Below are positions 17,379-26,555 of a stretch of 64,000 nucleotides of DNA, piece by piece (within the stretch, counting starts at the first letter, position 1; the number at the start of each line of letters is the position of its first letter). Below the pieces are notes generated by a model, which was given only the letters and a program-made list of their open reading frames with translations, made no database searches and was not told the DNA's origin. The stretch spans positions 62,001 to 126,000 of the forward strand of contig NZ_BCXD01000005.1 of assembly GCF_001894925.1 (NCBI RefSeq), given 5' to 3'. The position numbers and the translations under genes are program-made. The stretch comes from Rhodococcus rhodnii NBRC 100604. GTDB taxonomy: Bacteria; Actinomycetota; Actinomycetes; Mycobacteriales; Mycobacteriaceae.

Positions 17379-18063
17379 CCTTCTCCGTCTCGACCCGGCG
17401 TTCCTGCCGGTCGGGATCGGGGTGAGCGACCTGGACGAGCGAGGCACCGGCCACGAGCGGCGCCAGCAGCGACTCCACGAGGTCGTCCGCCGTCGACCAC
17501 GTGCGGGACGACAGCACCCGATCGGCCGCGGTGAGGCCGCTGCGCTCCGCCGCGTCCGCGGCGGCGGTGGCGATCTCCGCGACGGACATCCCGGACAGTG
17601 CCGCGCCTGCGCCCGCCGGTGAGAAGGCGTCGCCGTGCACCCGCACCGCCGTCGCGTAGTCGACGATCCCGAGCGGCAGGTCGGGGACCGGAAGACCGAA
17701 GGCGTGCAACGACAGTGCGACGACCTCGGGGGCATCGGAGTCGAGCCCGTCGGCCGTCACGAGAGCGGCGGCGACGTCGGTGTCGTCGGCGTCGAGCACC
17801 GCCTCGGCACCCGCCCACCACACGCCGAGCAGGACCGCAGCCGTCTGCCAGTGCGCAGGCAGGAGGACGGCGACGCGGTCGCCCGGCGCGATCCCGATCT
17901 CGTCGCGCAGCAGGTTCGCCGTCTTGGCCGCCCAGTTGGCGAGTGTGACCGCGGACAGCTCGATCCGCTCGCCGGTCGCGTCGTCGTACCAGGTGATGCG
18001 CGGCCCGGCCGGATCGCGCGTCAGCGCGGGATCGAGCAGGGCATCGGTGAGTGTCGCGGGCAT
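17359..18063 (-). CDS. short acyl-CoA synthetase-like protein (TIGR03089 type)
   Basis: This 234-residue protein resembles the N-terminal part of adenylate-forming enzymes (ITWYDDATGERIELSAVTLANWAAKTANLL, then APGDRVAVLLPAHWQTAAVLLGVWWAGA). It lacks the P-loop TSGTTGxPK, the YGxTE motif and the C-terminal domain, so it is unlikely to activate an acid by itself. The same stand-alone fold occurs next to an LCP gene in mycobacteria (Rv3268 beside Rv3267), so this is a conserved family rather than a broken gene. Its role is unknown. It ends inside the convergent permease gene and follows the LCP gene by 41 bases. Confidence 0.8.
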   Translation of the reverse strand: MPATLTDALLDPALTRDPAGPRITWYDDATGERIELSAVTLANWAAKTANLLRDEIGIAPGDRVAVLLPAHWQTAAVLLGVWWAGAEAVLDADDTDVAAALVTADGLDSDAPEVVALSLHAFGLPVPDLPLGIVDYATAVRVHGDAFSPAGAGAALSGMSVAEIATAAADAAERSGLTAADRVLSSRTWSTADDLVESLLAPLVAGASLVQVAHPDPDRQERRVETEKVTRSLS

Positions 18064-18104
18064 CGTCGTGCCGTCCTTCGGGATCGAGATCGGGTGCAGG
18101 AGCG

Positions 18105-19643
18105 TCAGTTGACGCACCGGGGCGAGTCGGAGCCCGCCGTGATCGGCGGGCCGGGCGGCACCGGGGTCATCGTGCCGTCGGCGGAGGTGACGCCGTCCGG
18201 AGCCGTCCCGGTCGGTGTCTGCGCCGTGGTGGCGCTTCCTTCGACGCCCGGCCCGCTGTAGTCGGAGGCGAGGACGACCCGGACCTCGTCGTCGGACAGC
18301 GACGAATCCGCCTCGATGTCGACGTCGCCGACGGACGCCGCGACGGCGCGCGCCGCGTCGGACTCCGGATCTGCCGCGAAGACCGTCGTGCGGGCCGGAG
18401 TCGTGCCCGTGTGGTTTCCGACCTCGCCGGTCGCGTAGCCGATCTCGGCGAGCGCAGCGGAGGCCGCGTTCGCGAGCCCGGAGACGGCGCTCGCGTTCGC
18501 GACGTCCACCGTGACCGTGGACGGATCGATGTCGGGGGCGGGCGACGTGGTGGCCGAACCGGACTCGCTCGTCTCGTCGCCGGCATCCTCGCCGACGAGC
18601 CCGGCCACGAACGACCGGACCTCGGGCGGATCGACGACGACGATCGACTCGCCCCACTCCGTCATGCCGTTGAGGTTCGCGACGGGGATCGTGTCGAACT
18701 GGACGTCGCCGCCCGCGAGATTCTGCAGTTGCCGCGCGAAATCGACGATGTCCCAGTCGTCGTCGATCACGACGGACCGCTCGACCGCGCGGGTGAGCTG
18801 GCTCAGCTTCGCGGGGTCGCTCAGTGTCCTGGCGCTGAGCACCTGGTTCGCGAGCGAGGCCATGAAGACCTGCTGACGGACGATGCGGTCGAGATCGCCG
18901 CGCGGCAGATCGTGCCGCTGCCGCACGAAGCTCAGGGCGTCCGGCCCGGACAGGGTCTGCTCACCCATGGTGAAGTTCGCGCCCGAGAGCGGTTCGTCGA
19001 CCGCTTCGTTCAGGCACACGTCGACGCCGCCGACGGCGTCGGTGAGCAGCACGAATCCGAGCAGCCCCACCTCGGCGTAGTGGTCGACGGTGATGCCGGT
19101 CAGGTCCGCGACCGTCTCCACGAGCGCTTCGCGACCCGCCCGCGAGGACTCCCGCTCGGCCTCCGTCTCGGATTCGCCCTCCTCGACGAGACGTTCGCGT
19201 TCGGTCGCTTTCGTCGTTCCGTACGCGGCGTTGATCTTCGACTCGCCGATGCCGGGGACGTCGACGTACGAGTCGCGCGGGATCGAGATCGCCGTCGCGG
19301 AACTGCCGTCGTTGGGGACGCGGATGAGCAGGATCGTGTCGGTGTTGGTGGCGGCCTCCTCGCCGGCACGCAGCGTGTCCAGTTCCTGCTGGCTCAGCGG
19401 GTTCCCGTGCGCGTCGGTGCGGCTGTCGGTGCCCACGAGCAGGATGTCGACGGCGCCGTCCGCACCGCCGCCGAGGCCGAGCCCGCCCGCCGTCGCGAGG
19501 TTGCTGCGGAGCGAATCGATACTGCGCCACGCGAGCCCCGTCGTCACGAGGACCAGGATCGACGCGAGCGCGACCACGAGGCGAAGCCGCCCGCGTCTGA
19601 CCTCCGCACGCCGGTCCGCCGGCGACCGCACCTCGTTCGACAC
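18105..19643 (-). CDS. LytR-CpsA-Psr family cell-wall glycopolymer ligase
   Basis: This 512-residue protein has a short cytoplasmic tail and one membrane helix (about 21-40). The LCP catalytic domain begins DILLVGTDSRTD, with Arg/Asp motifs AISIPRDSYVDVPG, KINAAY and SFVRQRHDLPRGDLDRIVRQQ. A LytR_C domain follows near 400-480 (VTVDVANASAVSGLA). LCP enzymes move glycopolymers from polyprenyl pyrophosphate to peptidoglycan; in mycobacteria they attach arabinogalactan. GTG 19643 is preferred because TAGCCT lies 7 bases upstream on this strand, although the frame is open 30 codons further. Divergence from rmlD, needed for the same linker, supports this role. Confidence 0.9.
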   Translation of the reverse strand: MSNEVRSPADRRAEVRRGRLRLVVALASILVLVTTGLAWRSIDSLRSNLATAGGLGLGGGADGAVDILLVGTDSRTDAHGNPLSQQELDTLRAGEEAATNTDTILLIRVPNDGSSATAISIPRDSYVDVPGIGESKINAAYGTTKATERERLVEEGESETEAERESSRAGREALVETVADLTGITVDHYAEVGLLGFVLLTDAVGGVDVCLNEAVDEPLSGANFTMGEQTLSGPDALSFVRQRHDLPRGDLDRIVRQQVFMASLANQVLSARTLSDPAKLSQLTRAVERSVVIDDDWDIVDFARQLQNLAGGDVQFDTIPVANLNGMTEWGESIVVVDPPEVRSFVAGLVGEDAGDETSESGSATTSPAPDIDPSTVTVDVANASAVSGLANAASAALAEIGYATGEVGNHTGTTPARTTVFAADPESDAARAVAASVGDVDIEADSSLSDDEVRVVLASDYSGPGVEGSATTAQTPTGTAPDGVTSADGTMTPVPPGPPITAGSDSPRCVN

Positions 19644-19650
19644 GCAGACC

Positions 19651-19656
19651 AGGCTA
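19651..19656 (-). promoter_or_regulatory. -10 element (TAGCCT) of leaderless LCP gene
   Basis: On the minus strand TAGCCT is followed by 7 bases and then the GTG at 19643; no Shine-Dalgarno sequence is seen. Confidence 0.6.
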
Positions 19657-19747
19657 CTGCCGAGCCCGCCGTGGCCGGGGTAGCCCCGATCCGGCGTGGC
19701 AGTGTTCACGCACGGGCACGGCGGCGCGCACATGGGACACTCGCGGA

Positions 19748-20599
19748 GTGAACACCATGCTCGTCACCGGCGCGGCCGGTCAGCTCGGCAGCGCCGTCGT
19801 CGCCCGTGCCGGAGAGCTCGCACTCCCCGTCGTCGCGGCGGTGTCGAGCGATCTCGACATCACCGACGAGCGCGCCGTGGAGCGCGCGGTCGGCGCACGC
19901 GAACCCGGCGACGTCCTCGTGAACTGTGCCGCGTACACCGCCGTCGACGCCGCCGAGACCGATGCCGGCCGCGCGCATGCGGTCAACGCGCTCGGTCCCG
20001 GTCTGCTCGCACGGGCGTGCGCCCGCGCCGGGGTCCGGCTGATCCACGTCTCGACGGATTACGTCTTCGCGGGCGACGCGCACGAGCCGTACGACCTCGA
20101 CGCCCCGACCGCGCCGCGCACCGTCTACGGTCGCACCAAGCTCGACGGCGAGATCGCCGTGCACCGGGCGCTGCCGTCCGCGCACGTCGTGCGGACCGCC
20201 TGGGTCCACTCGGGTACCGGGACCGACTTCGTCGCGACGATGCGCCGGCTCGAGGGCACCCGCGAGAGCGTCGACGTCGTCACCGATCAGGTCGGGTCGC
20301 CGACGTACGCGCCCGATCTCGCCGCGGGCCTCGTCGAACTCGCGACGACGCCGGTCGACGCGCCGATCCTCCACGCCACGAACGCCGGCGTCGCGAGCTG
20401 GTTCGATCTCGCCCGGGCCGTCTTCGAGGGCATCGGCGCCGACCCCGAACGCGTGCACCCGTGCACCTCCGAGCAGTTCGTGCGCCCCGCGCCGCGCCCC
20501 GCGTACTCGGTCCTCTCGCCGCGCGCCTGGGAGGCCGCGGGGCTGACGCCGCTGCGGCCCTGGCGGGAGGCGCTCGCGGACGCGCTCGCCGCCGGCTGA
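19748..20599 (+). CDS. rmlD: dTDP-4-dehydrorhamnose reductase
   Basis: This 283-residue short-chain dehydrogenase makes dTDP-L-rhamnose, donor for the rhamnose of the arabinogalactan linker. Visible are the nucleotide-binding VTGAAGQLGSAV at the N-terminus, DVLVNCAAYTAVDAAE, the catalytic STDYVF with YGRTK (Tyr-x-x-x-Lys), and VRTAWVHSGTGTDFV. GTG 19748 is taken as the start; ATG 19757 would remove three residues. GACACT lies 6 bases upstream, so it may also be leaderless. The position next to wbbL matches Rv3266c-Rv3265c. Confidence 0.93.
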   Translation: MNTMLVTGAAGQLGSAVVARAGELALPVVAAVSSDLDITDERAVERAVGAREPGDVLVNCAAYTAVDAAETDAGRAHAVNALGPGLLARACARAGVRLIHVSTDYVFAGDAHEPYDLDAPTAPRTVYGRTKLDGEIAVHRALPSAHVVRTAWVHSGTGTDFVATMRRLEGTRESVDVVTDQVGSPTYAPDLAAGLVELATTPVDAPILHATNAGVASWFDLARAVFEGIGADPERVHPCTSEQFVRPAPRPAYSVLSPRAWEAAGLTPLRPWREALADALAAG

Positions 20600-20654
20600 C
20601 GTCGCGGCGCACCACGCGCCGTACGGGTGATGCGGCGAATCACCGGCCGCCCGC

Positions 20655-20660
20655 TACGCT
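20655..20660 (+). promoter_or_regulatory. -10 element (TACGCT) of leaderless wbbL
   Basis: TACGCT is followed by 7 bases and the GTG at 20668, in the 68-base gap after rmlD. Confidence 0.62.
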
Positions 20661-20667
20661 TGCCCGC

Positions 20668-21594
20668 GTGAGTTCGAAGCTGGCCGTGGTGACGGTGACC
20701 TACTCGCCTGGCGAGCATCTCGAGCGATTCCTGTCGACGCTCGCCGCGGCGACGACCCACGAGCACGTCGTCGTGATGGCCGACAACGGGTCGACCGACG
20801 GCGCGCCCGAGGCGGCGGAGGCGGCGTTCGAGAACGCGCGACTGCTGCGCACGGGCGGCAACATCGGCTACGGCGGCGCCGTCAACCGCGCCGTCGCCGA
20901 GCTGACCGACGTCGACTACGTCGTCATCGCAAATCCCGACGTCCGCTGGTCCGAGGGTGCGATCGACGAACTCCTCGCCGCTGCCGAGCGCTGGCCGCGC
21001 GCGGGGGCGCTCGGCCCGCTCGTGAACGAACCCGACGGCTCGGTCTACCCGTCGGCGCGCGAGGTGCCCGGAATCGTGTCGGGCGCCGGTCACGCCGTGC
21101 TGGGCAGGATCTGGCCCGGAAACCCGTGGACCCGCCGCTACCGGCAGCAGGACATCGCGGTCTCGGAGCGCCCGGTCGGCTGGCTCTCCGGCTCGTGCCT
21201 GCTCGTCCGTCGCGACGCCTTCGACTCGATCGACGGGTTCGACTCCCGCTACTTCATGTACATGGAGGACGTCGACTTCGGCGATCGCCTCGGCCGGGCC
21301 GGATGGCTCAACGTCTACGTGCCGTCCGCACACGTGACGCACGCCAAGGGGCACGCCGCGGGCCGTCATCCCGAGATCATGCTGCCCGCGCACCACCGCA
21401 GCGCGTACCGCTTCCAGGCCGACCGGCATCCGCACGTGTGGCAGGTGCCGCTGCGCGTGGCGCTGCGGATCGGGCTCGCGGTGCGGTCGAGGCTCGCCGT
21501 GCGCGCGGCCCTGCGCGAGCGCGCTGCGGACGTACCGAACACGCGGACCGGGCAGCCGGAGCAGCGTCCCGAGAGCAGAGACGAGAGGGTCTGA
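20668..21594 (+). CDS. wbbL: rhamnosyltransferase WbbL (decaprenyl-linked linker synthesis)
   Basis: This 308-residue GT2-type glycosyltransferase starts KLAVVTVTYSPGEHLERF. It shows ADNGSTDG and GGNIGYGGAVNRA for nucleotide-sugar binding, VIANPDVRW (the DxD-like metal site), GWLSGSCLLVRRDAF and the catalytic-base region FMYMEDVDFGDRLGRAGW. In the mycobacterial pathway WbbL adds L-rhamnose from dTDP-rhamnose to GlcNAc-PP-decaprenol, forming the arabinogalactan-peptidoglycan linker at the inner membrane face. It follows rmlD, which makes the donor, and is followed after 3 bases by the mannose-1-phosphate guanylyltransferase gene, the order of Rv3266c-Rv3264c. Confidence 0.92.
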   Translation: MSSKLAVVTVTYSPGEHLERFLSTLAAATTHEHVVVMADNGSTDGAPEAAEAAFENARLLRTGGNIGYGGAVNRAVAELTDVDYVVIANPDVRWSEGAIDELLAAAERWPRAGALGPLVNEPDGSVYPSAREVPGIVSGAGHAVLGRIWPGNPWTRRYRQQDIAVSERPVGWLSGSCLLVRRDAFDSIDGFDSRYFMYMEDVDFGDRLGRAGWLNVYVPSAHVTHAKGHAAGRHPEIMLPAHHRSAYRFQADRHPHVWQVPLRVALRIGLAVRSRLAVRAALRERAADVPNTRTGQPEQRPESRDERV

Positions 21595-21597
21595 CAC

Positions 21598-22677
21598 GTG
21601 GGAATCGAGAAGGCCACCGATGCGGTGGTGCTGGTCGGTGGCAAGGGAACCCGGCTGCGGCCGCTGACGATGTCGGCACCCAAGCCGATGCTGCCGACGG
21701 CGGGACATCCGTTCCTCGAACACCTGCTCGCGCGGATCCGCGCCGCGGGAATCGAGCACGTGATCCTCAGCACGTCCTACAAGGCCGAGGTCTTCGAGGA
21801 GTACTTCGGCGACGGCTCGGGCATCGGCCTGGACATCGAGTACGTCACCGAGGACCAGCCGCTCGGCACGGGTGGCGGCATCCGCAACGTCGAGTCGGCG
21901 CTGCGCGGCGACCACGTCATGGTGTTCAACGGTGACGTCCTCACCGGCGCCGACCTCGGAGCGATCCTCGACACGCACGTCGAGAAGGAGGCCGACGTCA
22001 CGCTGCACCTGGTGCGCGTGAGCGATCCCCGCGCCTACGGCTCGGTCCCCACCGACGCGGACGGCCGCGTCACGGCGTTCCTCGAGAAGACGCAGGATCC
22101 GCCGACCGACCAGATCAACGCCGGCTGTTACGTCTTCACCCGCGCCGCGCTCGAGAAGATCCCGACCGGTCGTCCCGTGTCCGTCGAGCGCGAGGTCTTC
22201 CCGAGTCTGCTCACCGACGGCTCGCGCGTCTTCGGTTACGTCGATCACACGTACTGGCGCGACATGGGGACGCCCGAGGACTTCGTGCGCGGTTCCGCCG
22301 ACCTCGTCCGCGGCATCGCGCCGTCGCCGTTGCTCGAAGGTGAACGGGGCGAGGCACTCGTGCATCCGAGCGCCGGCATCGGCGGGGGAGCGCTCCTGAT
22401 CGGCGGCACCGTCGTGGGCCGCGGCGCGGTGATCGGTGCAGGTGCACGGCTCGACGGCGCCGTCGTGTTCGACGGCGCGCAGATCGAGGCGGGGGCCACC
22501 GTCGAACGCTCGATCGTCGGATTCGGCGTCCGGATCGGCCCGCGTGCGCTCGTTCGCGACGGCGTCATCGGCGACGGAGCGGACATCGGAGCCCGCTGCG
22601 AACTGTTGCGCGGAGCCCGCGTCTGGCCGGGTGTGGCGCTGCCCGACGGCGGAGTACGGTTCAGTACGGACGTCTGA
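21598..22677 (+). CDS. manC: mannose-1-phosphate guanylyltransferase
   Basis: A 359-residue nucleotidyltransferase with the N-terminal signature VLVGGKGTRLRPLT and the substrate Lys in SAPKPMLP. FNGDVLTG carries the metal-binding Asp. A C-terminal left-handed beta helix of hexapeptide repeats (IGGGALLIGGTVVGRGAVIGAG) follows from about residue 260. It makes GDP-mannose from mannose-1-phosphate and GTP, feeding PIM, lipomannan and glycoprotein synthesis. The orthologue in M. tuberculosis is Rv3264c, also called manB. The GTG lies 3 bases after wbbL. Substrate choice rests on synteny; a glucose-1-phosphate thymidylyltransferase is the alternative. Confidence 0.88.
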   Translation: MGIEKATDAVVLVGGKGTRLRPLTMSAPKPMLPTAGHPFLEHLLARIRAAGIEHVILSTSYKAEVFEEYFGDGSGIGLDIEYVTEDQPLGTGGGIRNVESALRGDHVMVFNGDVLTGADLGAILDTHVEKEADVTLHLVRVSDPRAYGSVPTDADGRVTAFLEKTQDPPTDQINAGCYVFTRAALEKIPTGRPVSVEREVFPSLLTDGSRVFGYVDHTYWRDMGTPEDFVRGSADLVRGIAPSPLLEGERGEALVHPSAGIGGGALLIGGTVVGRGAVIGAGARLDGAVVFDGAQIEAGATVERSIVGFGVRIGPRALVRDGVIGDGADIGARCELLRGARVWPGVALPDGGVRFSTDV

Positions 22678-22754
22678 GCGGTCGCTCCCGCGCCACCTTC
22701 GGACGTGCCCGCTGGATCGACGGTACCGAGGGTCGGGTTGAGAGGTTCGAGGCA

Positions 22755-23519
22755 ATGGCCGAGTTCACGCGCTATGTCGCGATGGGGGATTCGTTCACCG
22801 AGGGAGTCGGCGACCCCGACCCGCAGCGTCCCGGTGGGCTGCGCGGCTGGTCGGACCTCGTGGCCGAGCAACTCGCCTCCCGCACGCCCGAGTTCCGGTA
22901 CGCGAACCTCGCGATCCGCGGCCGTCTGCTCGACGCGATCGTCGACGAACAACTCGGTCCCGCCCTCGACATGGCACCCGATCTCGTGACGATCTACGCG
23001 GGCGGCAACGACATGATGCGCCCCAAGTTCGACGTGGACCGGCTCGTGGGACGGTACGACGACGCCGTCGCCCAGCTCACCGCGACGGGCGCGACGGTGC
23101 TCGTGTGGACGGCGTACGACGCCGGGTGGTCGCCGGTCTTCGGCAAGCTCCGCGGGCGCAACGCCGTCTACAACGAACTCGTCCGCGAGGTCGCCGACCG
23201 GCACGGCGCGACGCTCGTCGACTTCTGGCGTTTCGACGAGTACGACGACCACCGCATGTGGGACTGGGACCGGCTGCACATGTCGTCGCTCGGGCACCGC
23301 AACATGGCGGCCCGGGTCCTCGGCGTGCTCGGCGTCGAGCACGCTCTCGAGCCGGTGAGCCTCGGAACGCTCGCGCCGCAGCCGAAGTCCGAGGCGCGCC
23401 GTGAGAACCTGGTCTGGGCACGAGAGTTCTTGTTGCCGTGGATTTCCCGCCGGGTGCGGGGGACGTCCTCGGGTGACGGCGTCACCGCGAAGCGGCCGGT
23501 CCTCGCACCCGTCGGCTGA
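22755..23519 (+). CDS. SGNH/GDSL hydrolase
   Basis: This 254-residue protein has the SGNH blocks: AMGDSFTEG with nucleophile Ser13, the oxyanion Gly in ANLAIRGRLL, YAGGNDMM, and the catalytic Asp-x-x-His in WDRLHMSSLGH. It resembles actinobacterial esterases and acetylxylan-esterase-like enzymes and has no signal peptide, so it probably acts in the cytoplasm. The C-terminal 40 residues are basic and not part of the core. The substrate is unknown. The 3' end overlaps the convergent NUDIX gene by 38 bases. Confidence 0.88.
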   Translation: MAEFTRYVAMGDSFTEGVGDPDPQRPGGLRGWSDLVAEQLASRTPEFRYANLAIRGRLLDAIVDEQLGPALDMAPDLVTIYAGGNDMMRPKFDVDRLVGRYDDAVAQLTATGATVLVWTAYDAGWSPVFGKLRGRNAVYNELVREVADRHGATLVDFWRFDEYDDHRMWDWDRLHMSSLGHRNMAARVLGVLGVEHALEPVSLGTLAPQPKSEARRENLVWAREFLLPWISRRVRGTSSGDGVTAKRPVLAPVG

Positions 23520-24066
23520 CCCGCTGCGCCGCCAGCGCGAGCAGTCGTTCGATCGTCTCGTGCTCGGCGTCGTCGGGAAGCGCGTCGACCGGCCACCACC
23601 GCAGATCGACCGACTCGTGGCTGCGGACCGGGGCGGCGCCGTCGGGCGCCGTCACGAGGAACTGCAGATCGAGATGCCGGGTGGGCAGCCCGAGCGAGCA
23701 CGTGATGGGGTGCGTGTCGAGCGAGAGCACGCCGGGTGAGATCGACAGCCCCTCGATGCCGGATTCCTCCCGAGCCTCGCGCAGTGCGGCGCCACGCACC
23801 GTGAGGTCGGTCTCCTCGCAGTGGCCGCCGAGCTGAATCCATCTGCCCACCTTCGGATGCAGGGTCAGCAGGACGTTGCGCATGGAGGCGTCCACCACGA
23901 TCGCCGACGCCGTCACATGGCCGGGCGCGTACTCGCGCAGCACGCCGCGCGGGGCAGCGGCGAGGAAGGCGAGCACCGTGTGCCGCAACGCTTCCGCGGT
24001 GGCATCGGGCGCCTGCCATGCCTCGAGTTCGGCGACGGTCGAGGCGTGGATCGATTCGGCACTCAT
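23482..24066 (-). CDS. NUDIX hydrolase coupled to the F420 genes
   Basis: This 194-residue protein carries the NUDIX box: GGHCEETDLTVRGAALREAREESGI shows G-x5-E-x7-REAxEE-x-GI. The flanking WIQLGGH and the downstream DLQFLV strand fit the fold. NUDIX enzymes cleave nucleoside diphosphate linkages; the exact substrate is not predictable. Its ATG overlaps the fbiB stop (TGATG), so it is translated with fbiA-fbiB, which suggests a link to coenzyme F420 metabolism or to removing a by-product. Its end lies inside the convergent SGNH hydrolase gene. Confidence 0.88.
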   Translation of the reverse strand: MSAESIHASTVAELEAWQAPDATAEALRHTVLAFLAAAPRGVLREYAPGHVTASAIVVDASMRNVLLTLHPKVGRWIQLGGHCEETDLTVRGAALREAREESGIEGLSISPGVLSLDTHPITCSLGLPTRHLDLQFLVTAPDGAAPVRSHESVDLRWWPVDALPDDAEHETIERLLALAAQRVSRRVRGPAASR

Positions 24067-25433
24067 CACGCCTCCAGGTAGCGGCCGGCGGTGTCGGCGG
24101 GCTCGCGTGGGGTGAGGTCGTCGGGAGGGTACCCGATCGCGATCGCGCCCACGGGATTCCAGTCCTCCGGCAGATCCAGATGCTCGCGGACGACATCCGG
24201 GGCGAAGATCGTCGAACCGATCCAGCAGCTCCCGAGCCCGCGTGCGGCGAGCGCGACGAGCAGTCCCTGCACGGCGGCACCCGCGGCGACGGTGAACATC
24301 GTCTCCTCCGCGGCGGTGCGACGAGCGTCCGGGTAGCTGTGCGCGCCGTCGGGAACCATGAACGGGATCACGACTTCCGGTGCGTCGTAGAGGATTCGGC
24401 CGCGATCGACCCGCGCCGCGATCGAGTCCGCGTCGCGGCCGTCGCTGCGGAGGTCGGCCTCCCAGCGGTGCTTCATCGCGTCGAGCAGCCGGACGCGGCG
24501 GCCGCGATCGCGCAGCCGGACGAAACGCACCGGGCGGGTGTGATGTGGTGCTGGGGCGGTGAGCGCATCGGCGACGGCGTCGGTGATCAGCGCCGAATCG
24601 ACCGGTGCCGAAGCGAATTCGCGGACCGAGCGACGCACCAGCACGGCCTCGCGCCGGCCCTGCTCGATCGCGAACTCCGTCCCGAGGTGGAACAGATCGT
24701 CCTCGCCGGGACGCACCAGCGCATGCGCCGTCGAGCCGTCGTCGCGCAGCGTGAGCCCCCGGACGACGGCCACCGGGACACCGCCGAGCTTGCCTTTCGC
24801 GAGATCGGCTGCGGCGGCGATCTCGTCGGCCACCGCGACCTCGGTGACGACGAGATCGTTGCCCTGCGAGTCGCGGCCGCCGGCGTAGGCGTGCAACACG
24901 GCGAGCCCGGCCGACCCGATCGCGACGTCGGTCTGCCCCGTCCGCCACGCGCGACCCATCGTGTCGGTGACGACGACGGCGACGGTGACGCCGGTCGCGG
25001 CGCGCACGGCCTCACGCAGCCGGGCGGCGCTCGCGTCGGGATCCTCGGGGAGCAGCGCGAGTTCGCCCGACTCGACGTTCGAGCCGTCGACGCCCGACGC
25101 CGCCTGGACGATCCCGAGCCGGTTCTCTGTGATGAGCGTGCGCCCCTTGCGGGCGAGCACGCGCACCGACTCGCCCTCGACGAGCCTGCGGCGCAGCGCA
25201 TCTCGCTCGTCCGGATCGCGCGGTGCCGCCACGAGACGGCCCTCGGTCTTCGAGAACGCCTTGCTCGTCACGACGAGGACGTCGCCGTTCTCGAGCGGCG
25301 GGAGCGCGGCGAGCAGGATCGTCGCGAGGTTGTCGCCGGGACGGAACTCCGGCAGGCCCGTCACCGGGACGATCGTGATCGCGGCTCCGGACGCGTGATC
25401 GGCGACGTCGGAAGCCGATCCGCCGTCGCTCAC
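24066..25433 (-). CDS. fbiB: coenzyme F420-0:L-glutamate ligase / dehydro-F420 reductase, fused
   Basis: This 455-residue two-domain protein is close to the usual actinobacterial FbiB length. Residues about 18-245 are the CofE ligase that adds glutamates to F420-0 ([65 protein letters not shown]). Residues about 265-455 are a nitroreductase-fold FMN domain ([25 protein letters not shown]) that reduces dehydro-F420. It starts with a GTG overlapping the fbiA stop (GTGA). The product is the deazaflavin cofactor used by F420-dependent oxidoreductases. Confidence 0.95.
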   Translation of the reverse strand: MSDGGSASDVADHASGAAITIVPVTGLPEFRPGDNLATILLAALPPLENGDVLVVTSKAFSKTEGRLVAAPRDPDERDALRRRLVEGESVRVLARKGRTLITENRLGIVQAASGVDGSNVESGELALLPEDPDASAARLREAVRAATGVTVAVVVTDTMGRAWRTGQTDVAIGSAGLAVLHAYAGGRDSQGNDLVVTEVAVADEIAAAADLAKGKLGGVPVAVVRGLTLRDDGSTAHALVRPGEDDLFHLGTEFAIEQGRREAVLVRRSVREFASAPVDSALITDAVADALTAPAPHHTRPVRFVRLRDRGRRVRLLDAMKHRWEADLRSDGRDADSIAARVDRGRILYDAPEVVIPFMVPDGAHSYPDARRTAAEETMFTVAAGAAVQGLLVALAARGLGSCWIGSTIFAPDVVREHLDLPEDWNPVGAIAIGYPPDDLTPREPADTAGRYLEA

Positions 25434-26401
25434 GGTGCGATGCCCGCGATGTCGAGCGCCGCCCGCACCATCGCGGCGGTGGCCTCGGGATCGGTCATGA
25501 GCAACGGCACGGACCGCACCGTGACTCCGGGGATCTCGGCGGTGTCGCCCGTGTGGACGAGCCAGCCGTCGAGGATTCCGGTGTCCGAGCGCGAACCGTA
25601 GTGATTGCCCACTGCTTCCGCCGTCGTCTCGACACCGATCGCGGAGAGGCAGTCGTCCGCCATCCCGCGCAGCGCCGCGCCGCCGACGATGGGGGAGATC
25701 CCGATCACCTTCGCCGTCGTGGTCCGCAGCGCACCGCGGATGCCGGGGACCGCGAGGATCGCACCGATGCTCACCACGGGGTTCGACGGCGCGAGCAGGA
25801 CGACGTCGGCGTCCTCGATCGCCGAGAGGACGCCCGGTGCCGGCCGCGCGTCGTCGGCGCCGACGTTGACGAAGTCGTGCGTCTCGATGCGGGCGCGGTA
25901 GCGGACCCACCACTCCTGGAAGTGGATCGCCTTGCGGTCGCCGGTGTCGGGATCGGTGACGACGACATGGGTTTCGCTGCGATCGTCGGTGACGGGCAGC
26001 AGTGCGACTCCCGGTTGCCAGCGCACGCACAGTGCCGCGGTGACGTCGGAGAGGCTGTACCCGGTGCGCAGCATCCGGGTCCGGATGAGATGGGTCGCGA
26101 TGTCGCGGTCGCCGAGGCCGAACCAGTCCGGTGTCGCGCCGTACGCCGCGAGCTCCTCCTTCGCATTCCACGTCTCGTTCGCGTGCCCCCACCCGCGCTC
26201 GGGATCGATTCCGCCGCCGAGGGTGTACATGCACGTGTCGAGATCCGGGGTGATGCGCAGGCCGTGCATCCACACGTCGTCGCCGACGTTGACGATCGCC
26301 GTGATGTCGTGTTCGCCGTCGTCGTCGCGGCCGAGCAGGCTGCGCACTCCTTCGAGGAATCGCGCGCCGCCGACACCGCCGACCAATACAGTGACCTTCA
26401 C
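25430..26401 (-). CDS. fbiA: phospho(enol)pyruvate/lactate transferase of F420 synthesis
   Basis: This 323-residue CofD/FbiA protein begins [18 protein letters not shown], the nucleotide-binding start of the family. It contains [26 protein letters not shown] and [16 protein letters not shown], both conserved around the Fo and guanylylated-substrate sites. It joins the phosphoenolpyruvyl (or lactyl) moiety to Fo to form (dehydro-)F420-0, the step before FbiB. fbiA-fbiB-NUDIX form one coupled unit. Upstream lies a 290-base gap shared with divergent whiB2. Confidence 0.95.
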   Translation of the reverse strand: MKVTVLVGGVGGARFLEGVRSLLGRDDDGEHDITAIVNVGDDVWMHGLRITPDLDTCMYTLGGGIDPERGWGHANETWNAKEELAAYGATPDWFGLGDRDIATHLIRTRMLRTGYSLSDVTAALCVRWQPGVALLPVTDDRSETHVVVTDPDTGDRKAIHFQEWWVRYRARIETHDFVNVGADDARPAPGVLSAIEDADVVLLAPSNPVVSIGAILAVPGIRGALRTTTAKVIGISPIVGGAALRGMADDCLSAIGVETTAEAVGNHYGSRSDTGILDGWLVHTGDTAEIPGVTVRSVPLLMTDPEATAAMVRAALDIAGIAP

Positions 26402-26542
26402 GACGTATCAGCCTAGCTGCGCACGATCGCGAGGCCACGTCCCGTGCTCGAGCTGTGCGCGAGCTGCGCCGGGCCTGCGGCGAAACCCGGAAGCCTATTC
26501 GAGATTTCGCCGAACTCTTCACCACGACACACCGGTGCGTGC

Positions 26543-26548
26543 CATAAT
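26543..26548 (+). promoter_or_regulatory. -10 element (CATAAT) upstream of whiB2
   Basis: CATAAT is one of the best -10-like hexamers in the window. It ends 7 bases before an ATG at 26556 that opens a 39-codon reading frame ahead of whiB2. Confidence 0.55.
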
Positions 26549-26555
26549 CACAGGT

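Noticed and set aside
17359-18063. Truncated acyl-CoA synthetase pseudogene
   Set aside because: The short form and its place next to the LCP gene are shared with mycobacteria, so it is a conserved small family rather than a fragment.
20287-22755. 822-codon minus-strand open frame across rmlD, wbbL and manC
   Set aside because: Covers three known genes in antisense; no domain, and low-complexity His/Arg/Asp content.
26402-26555. Small gene between fbiA and whiB2
   Set aside because: No frame of useful length with a plausible start; the sequence looks like a promoter region.
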